DNA of 6,443 bases from Clostridiaceae bacterium (GTDB lineage: Bacteria > Bacillota > Clostridia > Acetivibrionales > DUMC01). A model generated the notes under the pieces. The model was not told the origin of the DNA. It saw only the letters and a program-made list of their open reading frames with translations, and did no database searches. Shown here one piece after another: positions 1 to 5,038 of the stretch; within the stretch, counting starts at the first letter, position 1, and each line of letters starts with the position of its first letter. The position numbers and the translations under genes are program-made. The DNA lies in contig JAAZDH010000113.1 in the NCBI GenBank assembly GCA_012512865.1, positions 1 to 6,443 on the forward strand, written 5' to 3'.

Positions 1-40
1 ATATAATAATGCTATATTTCAATATTCGCGGCATTATTTG

Positions 41-109
41 CAATGCGCATTGTACCTGGTTAATAATATGCATTATATGCATCGTACGTATCATATGCAT
101 AATATGCAC
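41..109. repeat. Cluster of ATGCAT-type palindromes downstream of the holin-like gene
   Basis: A perfect 12-bp palindrome, CAATGCGCATTG, lies at 41-52. Four near-identical octamers ATATGCAT follow at 66-73, 75-82, 93-100 and 102-109 (the last ends in C), with the palindrome CGTACG at 83-88. Taken together, 68-82 and 95-108 form an imperfect inverted repeat of about 14 bp with two mismatches. This could fold as a hairpin at the 3' end of the minus-strand gene that stops at 115. No T-run follows on that strand, so a normal intrinsic terminator is not supported. The rest of bases 1-114 is AT-rich with no credible gene. Function unknown; a multi-site protein-binding region is an equally possible reading. 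Confidence 0.5.
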
Positions 110-114
110 TGCAC

Positions 115-483
115 CTACATCGCTTTTCCGGGTACCAGCATGTCCACTAATCCATAAACAAGCGCCCCTATTAACGCACCCCACCAGGTGACATTAAATC
201 CTCTTACAAAAAACTGCGTTACATAAATAATTACTGCGGCAAGGATAAATCCTGTTATTCCCCTGCCGAAGGGGGTGGCATTTACACCAAGTAGCCTTAG
301 CGCAATGTAGTCAAGGGCTGCCAGGACAACAGCACCCAGTAAAAGAGGCCATATGCCCGATATTGTAAAGCCTGGGGTAAGAGCTGCCGTAATTGCCAGT
401 ACGATAGCTCCCACGATTAACCTGACAATGAAATGGGTTATGTTGAAGGTCTCTGTTCCTGTATTTTCATATTGGTTATCCAT
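115..483 (-). CDS. Phage holin family / YvlD-like four-helix membrane protein
   Basis: A 122-residue integral membrane protein. After a polar N-terminus (about residues 1-16) there are four hydrophobic segments at roughly 17-37, 43-65, 74-94 and 98-117, with short loops and a short basic C-terminus. The length, four-helix layout, the Pro-Gly after helix 1 (LTPGF) and the VDMLVPG-type C-terminal end match the family annotated as phage holin 4_2 (Pfam PF04020, B. subtilis YvlD type). Most members are chromosomal, are not linked to a prophage, and have no settled function; the holin label comes from the fold pattern. The start ATG (481-483 on the plus strand) is backed by an AGAAAGGA Shine-Dalgarno sequence 9 nt upstream. 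The gene is divergent from cysS and nothing phage-like lies near it, so a lysis role is unlikely. No confident promoter was seen for it. Confidence 0.8.
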   Translation of the reverse strand: MDNQYENTGTETFNITHFIVRLIVGAIVLAITAALTPGFTISGIWPLLLGAVVLAALDYIALRLLGVNATPFGRGITGFILAAVIIYVTQFFVRGFNVTWWGALIGALVYGLVDMLVPGKAM

Positions 484-551
484 TTAACCACGTCCTTTCT
501 GTTTTAGCTTAATACTAGTATTTATAAATATACGGATATTTATTCATTTTC

Positions 552-584
552 ATTAAATGGTGATTAAATGGTGGTTAAACGGTA
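552..584. repeat. 11-bp tandem repeat, three copies
   Basis: ATTAAATGGTG occurs at 552-562 and again, identical, at 563-573. A diverged third copy, GTTAAACGGTA, follows at 574-584. The 11-bp period is about one helical turn, so all copies face the same side of the DNA. It sits in the divergent region between the holin-like gene and cysS, about 40 bp upstream of the proposed cysS -35 box. It could be an operator array or a slippage product; nothing in the sequence decides between them. Confidence 0.6.
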
Positions 585-622
585 CATATTGTTTGTTAGA
601 TGTTGCCGACGTTGCCGGGCAG

Positions 623-651
623 TTTACATTGCCAGCGGCTTCTGGTAAAAT
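623..651 (+). promoter_or_regulatory. Candidate SigA promoter for cysS
   Basis: TTTACA (623-628) and TAAAAT (646-651) are each 5/6 to the SigA consensus and are separated by exactly 17 bp. A TGG just before the -10 box adds an extended -10 feature. The start would fall near 658, giving a 5' leader of about 143 nt. An imperfect inverted repeat (GCC-GGCA at 614-621 against TGCC-GGC at 630-639) overlaps the -35 box and could be an operator. No T-box hallmark (AGGGTGGNACCGCG) is present in the leader, so tRNA-sensing attenuation of cysS is not supported here. Confidence 0.5.
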
Positions 652-683
652 TAATCTCACAGAGATAGAAATGCATGACAGGA

Positions 684-731
684 CAGCAAAGCAACAAGGC
701 AACAAGGCAACGAGATAACGAGACAACGAGG
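684..731. repeat. 8-bp degenerate tandem repeat in the cysS leader
   Basis: Consecutive octamers read CAGCAAAG, CAACAAGG, CAACAAGG, CAACGAGA, TAACGAGA and CAACGAGG, six units in register from 684 to 731. The units contain almost no T. The array lies within the predicted 5' untranslated region of cysS. Being C/A/G-rich it should stay largely unpaired in the mRNA. The rest of 484-800 holds the promoter and the 11-bp repeat but no credible gene. Confidence 0.65.
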
Positions 732-800
732 TCAAGAACCAGGATTGGATGAGAACTTGGACTGTACCGGATAAAATGGGAAGGAGCTGGAACGGCAAAA

Positions 801-2381
801 ATGGAGCTAAAATTGTATAATACTTTAACCAGAAAAAAGGAAGTTTTTCAACCGATTCACGATAACGAGGCCAGGATTTATTCATGCGGACCTACCGTGT
901 ATGATTATGCCCACATAGGAAATTTCAGGACATATATATTCATGGACATACTAAGAAGGGCCCTAATGTACGAAGGATACAAGCTAAAGCACGTTATGAA
1001 TATAACCGACGTGGGGCATCTCGTATCTGATGCAGATGAAGGCGAGGACAAGATGCTGGTAACAGCCAGGGCACAGAAAAAATCACCCTGGGAGATTGCC
1101 GCATATTATACCAGCGAGTTTTTCAAGGATATAGAGGCGTTGAATATAAGCAAGCCCGAGATAATACCCAAGGCTACGGACCACATAAAAGAGATGATCG
1201 AGTTCGTGGAAGGGCTGGTTGAAAAGGGCTATGGATACAAGACAAGTGACGGCATATATTTTGATATATCGAAATTTACAGGATACGGCAAGCTTTCCGG
1301 GATAAACCTTGACGAGCAGATGGCAGGAGCAAGGGTGGAAGTAAACGATGAAAAGAGGCACCCCGCGGATTTTGCGCTGTGGAAAAAGGCCCCAAAGGAA
1401 CATATAATGCAGTGGCCCAGCCCTTGGGGGATGGGTTACCCGGGCTGGCATATCGAGTGCTCGGCCATGGCAAGGAAATACCTGGGGGACCAGTTTGACA
1501 TCCATACAGGTGGAGTAGATCACATCCCCATACACCACGAGAACGAGATAGCCCAAACTGAAGCATTGCTTGGCAAACCTGCCGTAAGGTACTGGCTTCA
1601 CGGGGAGTTTCTCCTCGTGGATAACGGCAAGATGTCCAAGAGCCTGGGGAATACTTATAGAATAGCGGACCTGGAGGCAAAGGGCTTTGACCCTCTTGCG
1701 TTCAGGTATTTTTGCCTGAATGCCCATTACCGGAGCAAATTGAATTTTACGTGGGAATCAATGAGAGCGGCACAAGTGGCTTATGATAGGCTGCTTGGCG
1801 GGGCACTGGCACATAAACAGGCAAGTTATGTACCGGCACCAGGGGAAATGGACGGAAAATCGTGCAGGAGCAGTGATAAAGGCGGGGATAAAAACGGTAA
1901 TTGCGGCTATAGCCCGGGTACGGGTGATATCCGTGAAATTGTGAATAATTTCAGGAACGAGTTCATAGAAGCAATTACCGATGATTTGAACATGCCCAAG
2001 GCAATTGGAATCGCATGGAACGTGGTAAGGTTCGAGAAAAAGTGCAGGGAGCTGTATGATTTGTTGGTGGATTTTGATAAAATCCTGGGGCTTGACATAG
2101 ATAAAGCGGAGGAAAAGCTAAAGGAAAAGGAAAAAGAAAGAGAAGTAGAACTGGAAGAACTGGACAGTGAAACAAGGAATCTTATTGAAAAGAGGCAGCA
2201 GGCAAGGAAAGAAAAAAATTGGAAGCTTGCCGATGAAATAAGGGCAAGACTTAAGGAAAACGGCATATTGCTGGAGGACACCCCGCAGGGAGTACGGGTG
2301 ATAGTGGCGAAAGGAAAAGATAAGGACGAGGGCAAGGACGGGGAAAGTATATATTTACAGTTTTTAAAGCGGAATATATGA
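801..2381 (+). CDS. cysS: Cysteinyl-tRNA synthetase, long variant
   Basis: Class I cysteine--tRNA ligase: it activates cysteine with ATP and attaches it to tRNA-Cys in the cytoplasm. Visible motifs are the HIGH-type signature HIGN (38-41) within CGPTVYDYAHIGN, and KMSKS (277-281). The zinc ligands expected from the E. coli enzyme are all present as Cys29, Cys220, His245 and Glu249. The C-terminal helical region ends in the family motif LLEDTPQGVR. At 526 residues it is about 60 longer than the usual ~465. The extra length lies in a Gly/Asp/Lys/Ser-rich insert at about 345-374, a charged Lys/Glu helix near 435-450, and a 23-residue tail (504-526) after the normal end. The zinc-site segment reads GGVDHIPIHHENE instead of the common GGxDLxFPHHENE. 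The start fits the conserved KLYNTLTRKKE beginning; AAGGAG at 781-786 is 14 nt upstream, rather far. First gene of the plus-strand cluster. Confidence 0.95.
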   Translation: MELKLYNTLTRKKEVFQPIHDNEARIYSCGPTVYDYAHIGNFRTYIFMDILRRALMYEGYKLKHVMNITDVGHLVSDADEGEDKMLVTARAQKKSPWEIAAYYTSEFFKDIEALNISKPEIIPKATDHIKEMIEFVEGLVEKGYGYKTSDGIYFDISKFTGYGKLSGINLDEQMAGARVEVNDEKRHPADFALWKKAPKEHIMQWPSPWGMGYPGWHIECSAMARKYLGDQFDIHTGGVDHIPIHHENEIAQTEALLGKPAVRYWLHGEFLLVDNGKMSKSLGNTYRIADLEAKGFDPLAFRYFCLNAHYRSKLNFTWESMRAAQVAYDRLLGGALAHKQASYVPAPGEMDGKSCRSSDKGGDKNGNCGYSPGTGDIREIVNNFRNEFIEAITDDLNMPKAIGIAWNVVRFEKKCRELYDLLVDFDKILGLDIDKAEEKLKEKEKEREVELEELDSETRNLIEKRQQARKEKNWKLADEIRARLKENGILLEDTPQGVRVIVAKGKDKDEGKDGESIYLQFLKRNI

Positions 2382-2590
2382 GGAATGAATATATAAAGAA
2401 AATGAGTAAATAGAGAATGAGTATATAAGAAATATATTAATGTTAAGGAATGTATATGTATATAAGGGATATATAAGAGAATATAAAGGATGGATTAAAA
2501 GAGGCATATAAAAGCAACATATAAGGAATATATAAGAAAAAACAAGGATATTAAAAGAAGGGGAAGAGGATAGGGATAGAATATAAGGGC
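2382..2590 (+). repeat. Purine-rich gap with scattered TATAAGG-like repeats (cysS-mrnC)
   Basis: This 209-bp gap has no credible gene. It is almost free of C and contains nine copies of TATAA[A/G][A/G], starting at 2392, 2424, 2461, 2472, 2482, 2507, 2520, 2531 and 2582, mixed with AAGGAAT and AAAAGAAG runs. The copies are not evenly spaced, so it is a degenerate low-complexity array and not a clean tandem repeat. Several copies resemble -10 boxes, so promoter prediction here is unreliable. No terminator is visible, which leaves read-through from cysS into mrnC possible. Confidence 0.6.
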
Positions 2591-3067
2591 ATGGATGATG
2601 CATTGAGCGATGCATTGAGCGAAATAATGGGCGGCGAGGAGAATATTTTCGGGAAAATACTTGATGAGGCAGGAATTGGCAGGATTGGCAAACGGGACAT
2701 AAGAGAATACTCCCCACTTGTACTTGCATACCTGGGTGATGCCATATATGAGCTTTTTGTGCGGACCATGGTTATAGCTGGAGAGAATGCCCCGGTTAAT
2801 AAACTGCACAAGCACTCGACGGGCTTTGTGAAGGCAAAAGCACAATCCAAGGCAATCCATGAAATCCTGGAGTTTCTAACCCGGGAGGAGCAGGAAATCG
2901 TAAGACGGGGAAGAAACGCAAAACCCGGCACAGTGCCTAAAAATGCCGGCATAATGGAATACAAGTATGCCACCGGGCTTGAGGCACTGCTTGGTTACCT
3001 TTACTTGAAAGGGGATTATACGCGGTTGATGCAGGTCTTGAGGATGTGTACAGGTGCCCACGCGTGA
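2591..3067 (+). CDS. mrnC: Mini-ribonuclease III (MrnC family)
   Basis: A 158-residue RNase III-like endoribonuclease with only the catalytic domain (Pfam PF00636) and no double-stranded-RNA-binding domain. In B. subtilis the homologue matures the ends of 23S rRNA as a dimer. The first signature is LAYLGDAIYEL with the metal-binding Asp at 50. The second is ATGLEALLGYLYL with Glu131, preceded by the conserved GRNAKPGTVPKNA block. The catalytic core is complete. The N-terminus is about 27 residues longer than in B. subtilis and contains an exact 12-bp tandem duplication (2597-2608 and 2609-2620) coding DALS twice. The ribosome-binding site does not settle the start: AAGGG ends 1 nt before this ATG and GGAAGAGGA is about 20 nt away. 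An alternative is the in-frame ATG at 2627 (146 residues), though it also lacks a good site. Placement between cysS and rlmB is the usual Bacillota order. Confidence 0.92.
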   Translation: MDDALSDALSEIMGGEENIFGKILDEAGIGRIGKRDIREYSPLVLAYLGDAIYELFVRTMVIAGENAPVNKLHKHSTGFVKAKAQSKAIHEILEFLTREEQEIVRRGRNAKPGTVPKNAGIMEYKYATGLEALLGYLYLKGDYTRLMQVLRMCTGAHA

Positions 3068-3149
3068 GGGTGTGCAAGGATTGAGCTACAGGGCTGGTAT
3101 TATGTTAACCTTGCGGAAGGGCTCACGTGTGAGGGTGCATACGGATTGA
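3059..3149 (+). repeat. Diverged 26-bp direct repeat around the mrnC stop, with a hairpin
   Basis: Two 26-bp copies, 3059-3084 and 3124-3149, share about 21 of 26 positions; both begin CACG[C/T]GTGAGGGTG and end GGATTGA. The first copy overlaps the mrnC stop codon. The second copy carries the left arm and most of the loop of a hairpin: GTGCATA at 3135-3141 pairs perfectly with TATGCAC at 3151-3157 across a 9-nt loop. A six-T run comes about 11 nt after the hairpin, too far for a typical intrinsic terminator. An extended -10-like TGGTATTAT at 3095-3103 has no matching -35 box. The whole gap 3068-3203 has no credible gene. Confidence 0.5.
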
Positions 3150-3203
3150 TTATGCACGAAAGCGGGGATTTTTTAGAATTGCGAAAGGATGAAAGGGGCA
3201 GGC

Positions 3204-4109
3204 ATGAAGAAAAACCGGCATGAAAGTGAAAGCATAAAGCAGGATAAAAGGAAAAAGGGAAAAGGTAGAGACGAAGCCGCAGGCGGAAGAAGATACGGTT
3301 ATAAAACGGAAACCATTGACAAGGCTGAAAGCGATGCCGGCGGCAGCGGTCTTAACATGCTTGAAGGTAGAAATCCTGTCATAGAAGCAATTAAGGCAGG
3401 AAGAAGCATAGATAAAATTTTAATAGCAAAGGGAGAACGGGAAGGTTCAATTGTTTACCTGGCAGCGCTTGCTGCAGAAAAGAAAATAGTCCTCCAGGAA
3501 GTAGACAGGGCAAAGCTTGACAGGATGTCCGTCACGGGTTCCCACCAGGGAGTTATTGCATTTGCTTCAGTAAAAGAATACGTGGAAGTGGATGATATAT
3601 TGGACATTGCCGCTGAAAAGGGTGAAGACCCTTTTATTTTGATACTGGATGGCATAACGGATACCAATAACCTGGGGGCAATACTAAGAACGGCGGATGC
3701 ATGTGGCGTACATGGAGTGATAATCCCGAAACGAAGGGCGATTGGGCTTAATGCCGCCGTTGCCAAGGCTTCGGCGGGGGCCGTGGAATATGTTCCCGTG
3801 GCCAGGGTGACAAATATAACCCGCACGATAGAATATTTGAAAAGCCGCAATATTTGGGTGGCAGGTACGGATTCTGCGGGAGACAAGCCCTTCCATGAAG
3901 CTGACTTAAAGGGGGCTATAGCAATTGTCATAGGCAGCGAGGGAGAAGGGATGCACAGGTTGGTAGTCGATGCATGTGATTTTATTATAAGAATACCAAT
4001 GAAGGGGCATGTTAATTCTTTGAATTCTTCCGTGGCTACGGCGCTGGTTATGTACGAAGTATTAAGGCAGAGAAACGTAAGGGACCACGGGGATAAAGGC
4101 AAAGGATAA
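3204..4109 (+). CDS. rlmB: 23S rRNA (guanosine-2'-O)-methyltransferase, RlmB/TrmH family
   Basis: SpoU/TrmH-type SAM-dependent methyltransferase; family members of this subgroup methylate the 2'-OH of G2251 (E. coli numbering) in the P loop of 23S rRNA. From the ATG at 3204 it has 301 residues. Residues 1-50 are a Lys/Arg/Glu/Gly-rich low-complexity extension. The substrate-binding domain begins at MLEGRNPVIEAI (from 52). The trefoil-knot methyltransferase domain shows motif 1 at 148-168 (LDGITDTNNLGAILRTADAC), motif 2 GSEGEGM at 244-250, and motif 3 SLNSSVATALVMYE from 272. Motif 1 has TDTNN where TDPHN or EDPHN is common. The start at 3204 is preferred because AAAGGGG (3192-3198) lies 5 nt upstream; an in-frame ATG at 3189 has AAGG directly abutting it. 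Without the extension the protein would be about 250 residues, the family's usual size. Confidence 0.93.
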   Translation: MKKNRHESESIKQDKRKKGKGRDEAAGGRRYGYKTETIDKAESDAGGSGLNMLEGRNPVIEAIKAGRSIDKILIAKGEREGSIVYLAALAAEKKIVLQEVDRAKLDRMSVTGSHQGVIAFASVKEYVEVDDILDIAAEKGEDPFILILDGITDTNNLGAILRTADACGVHGVIIPKRRAIGLNAAVAKASAGAVEYVPVARVTNITRTIEYLKSRNIWVAGTDSAGDKPFHEADLKGAIAIVIGSEGEGMHRLVVDACDFIIRIPMKGHVNSLNSSVATALVMYEVLRQRNVRDHGDKGKG

Positions 4110-4283
4110 AGAAAGTTAAAGAAAAGGTTAAAGATGCCGGGCAAAGATAAAATCTAAAGATAAAAAGCGGGGATAGGAGATTTACAAAAAATTAAAGAGA
4201 GATTAAAAAAAGATTAAAGTGAAAAGATTAAAGATAGAGGATAACGGCCAAGGGGCAAGGACAAAGGGGTAAAGGCAACGAAA
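4110..4283 (+). repeat. Purine-rich gap with TTAAAG/GATAAA repeats (rlmB-yacP)
   Basis: This 174-bp gap contains TTAAAG at 4116, 4128, 4192, 4214 and 4228, several GATAAA copies, and GGGGCAAGGACAAAGG-type runs leading to the yacP ribosome-binding site. It is nearly free of C and T outside these words. The similar words GGATAAAGGCAAAGG already occur in the last codons of rlmB. No terminator, promoter or gene is supported in it. Confidence 0.55.
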
Positions 4284-4802
4284 ATGGAATACTTGCTGGT
4301 TGATGGATACAATATTATAAATGCATGGAAAGATGTTTTCAATCTTCGAACGGATCCTTTGGAAGAATGCCGGGAAAAGCTTCTGGCCATGTTGTCCAAT
4401 TATGAAGGGTATAAAAAGGTAAAAATAATTGTTGTATTTGATGCCCACCTGGTTAGCGGCGGCAAGGAAAAAGTCGAGAATTATGACAACATTATCATCG
4501 TGTATACAGGCGAGAACCAGACGGCTGACAATTATATTGAAAGATTTGTATATAAATACAGCAATGAGAACATTATCAGGGTCGTTACCTCGGATTACCT
4601 GGAGCAGTCAATAGTTTTAAGAAACGGTGGTGCAAGGATGACACCCCGGGAACTCAGGAAAGAAATTGATGATGCCCGTAAAAACATGAGAAAAGATTCC
4701 CAGGCTAAGCAGCATAACACCAGGAATACCGTCATGTCAAATATAAAACCCGAGATAGTGGAAATCCTTGAAAAATTAAGAAGAGATTCCCTGGAAGCAT
4801 AA
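4284..4802 (+). CDS. rae1: Ribosome-associated A-site endonuclease Rae1 / YacP, NYN domain
   Basis: A 172-residue NYN (PIN-like) nuclease of the YacP family (Pfam PF05991). The B. subtilis homologue, Rae1, binds the ribosomal A site and cleaves certain translated mRNAs. The acidic residues expected of the PIN-like active site are visible: Asp7 in LLVDGYNIINAW, Asp53 in VVFDAH, Asp82 in QTADNYIE and Asp104 in VVTSDYLEQ. The length is normal for the family (about 170). The C-terminal third is highly charged and probably helical (RELRKEIDDARKNMRKD). The start is supported by AAAGG at 4271-4275, 8 nt before the ATG. It sits in its conserved position between rlmB and sigH. Activity on a particular mRNA cannot be inferred from the sequence. 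Confidence 0.92.
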   Translation: MEYLLVDGYNIINAWKDVFNLRTDPLEECREKLLAMLSNYEGYKKVKIIVVFDAHLVSGGKEKVENYDNIIIVYTGENQTADNYIERFVYKYSNENIIRVVTSDYLEQSIVLRNGGARMTPRELRKEIDDARKNMRKDSQAKQHNTRNTVMSNIKPEIVEILEKLRRDSLEA

Positions 4803-4803
4803 G

Positions 4804-4830
4804 TTTACAATAATTTGTATATTATGTAAA
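4804..4830. promoter_or_regulatory. AT-rich inverted repeat upstream of the sigH promoter
   Basis: TTTAC (4804-4808), a bulged A, then ATAAT (4810-4814) pairs with ATTAT (4821-4825) and GTAAA (4826-4830) around a 6-nt centre, ten base pairs in all. It starts one base after the yacP stop and ends 19 bp before the sigH -35 box. There is no T-run, so it is not a standard terminator. It may be an operator for sigH or a weak 3' hairpin of the yacP message. Confidence 0.4.
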
Positions 4831-4849
4831 ATTGCTGGAAAGAAGCAAC

Positions 4850-4878
4850 TTGACATAATCATGTCCATAAATTATAAT
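4850..4878 (+). promoter_or_regulatory. Consensus SigA promoter for sigH
   Basis: TTGACA (4850-4855) and TATAAT (4873-4878) are both perfect consensus hexamers separated by 17 bp. The predicted start is about 4885. This gives sigH a leader of about 98 nt, and leaves only about 7 nt before the ATG of the small frame at 4892. In B. subtilis sigH also has its own vegetative promoter, repressed by AbrB. No AbrB site can be recognised by eye. Confidence 0.8.
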
Positions 4879-4891
4879 ATGTTTATCATCT

Positions 4892-5038
4892 ATGGTTGTC
4901 ATCAGCGAGTCAAAGGGCGACTTCCTGGTGGAACTTCAAGCCAATGAAGAATCAATTATTTTGGCAAGTAAAGGGAGGCATTATGTTAAGGTCCGATTTA
5001 CAACACGAGGCAATTTCCATTTACAGTACAATGGATGA
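4892..5038 (+). CDS. Candidate 48-residue small protein overlapping the sigH start
   Basis: A reading frame of 48 codons begins with ATG at 4892 and stops with TGA at 5036-5038, in a different frame from sigH, overlapping it by 56 bp. The start of the product reads MVVISESKGDFLVELQANEE; it continues with alternating hydrophobic and charged residues and ends NFHLQYNG. Codons before the overlap (GTT GTC ATC AGC GAG TCA AAG GGC) look like protein-coding choices, more so than the sigH frame over the same stretch. There is no Shine-Dalgarno sequence, and the predicted transcript start is only about 7 nt upstream, so it would be translated almost leaderless. The sigH ribosome-binding site lies inside it, which would allow translational coupling. 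No family is recognised; chance remains a real alternative. Confidence 0.3.
   Translation: MVVISESKGDFLVELQANEESIILASKGRHYVKVRFTTRGNFHLQYNG

Noticed and set aside
9..191. 60-codon plus-strand frame at the left end
   Set aside because: Its Ile/Cys/His-rich product comes from the ATGCAT palindromes, and its 3' part is antisense to the holin-like gene.
115..483. Prophage lysis gene
   Set aside because: Despite the family name, there is no endolysin or other phage gene nearby, and this family is mostly chromosomal with an unknown role.
684..731. CRISPR array
   Set aside because: Units are 8 bp with no spacers; no cas genes are present. The same holds for the 11-bp and TATAAGG repeats.
658..800. 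T-box riboswitch before cysS
   Set aside because: The T-box core AGGGTGGNACCGCG and a following terminator hairpin are absent; the leader is a C/A/G-rich octamer repeat.
553..885. 110-codon minus-strand frame between the holin-like gene and cysS
   Set aside because: It runs antisense through the cysS promoter, leader and first codons, has no clear ribosome-binding site, and its product looks like no family. The plus-strand CysS N-terminus explains the overlap.
1083..1727. Long minus-strand frames inside cysS
   Set aside because: They are complementary to strongly conserved CysRS motifs (zinc site, KMSKS), and their products are Cys/Pro/His-rich with no recognisable domain.
2364..2973. Minus-strand frames rich in Ile, Leu, Phe, Ser and Tyr across the cysS-mrnC gap
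   Set aside because: Their composition comes from reading the complement of purine-rich repeats; the apparent membrane segments are an artefact. The part over mrnC is antisense to a conserved enzyme.
3189..3203. Earlier rlmB start at 3189
   Set aside because: AAGG directly abuts this ATG, leaving no spacing, while the ATG at 3204 has AAAGGGG 5 nt upstream.
3455..4144. 229-codon minus-strand frame over rlmB
   Set aside because: Antisense to all three SpoU motifs, and it starts in the repeat gap. No ribosome-binding site or family.
4896..4982. Upstream extension of the sigH frame by 29 codons
   Set aside because: The added residues (SWWNFKPMKNQLFW and neighbours) have no counterpart in SigH, whereas 4983 has an excellent AAGGGAGG site and gives the normal length.
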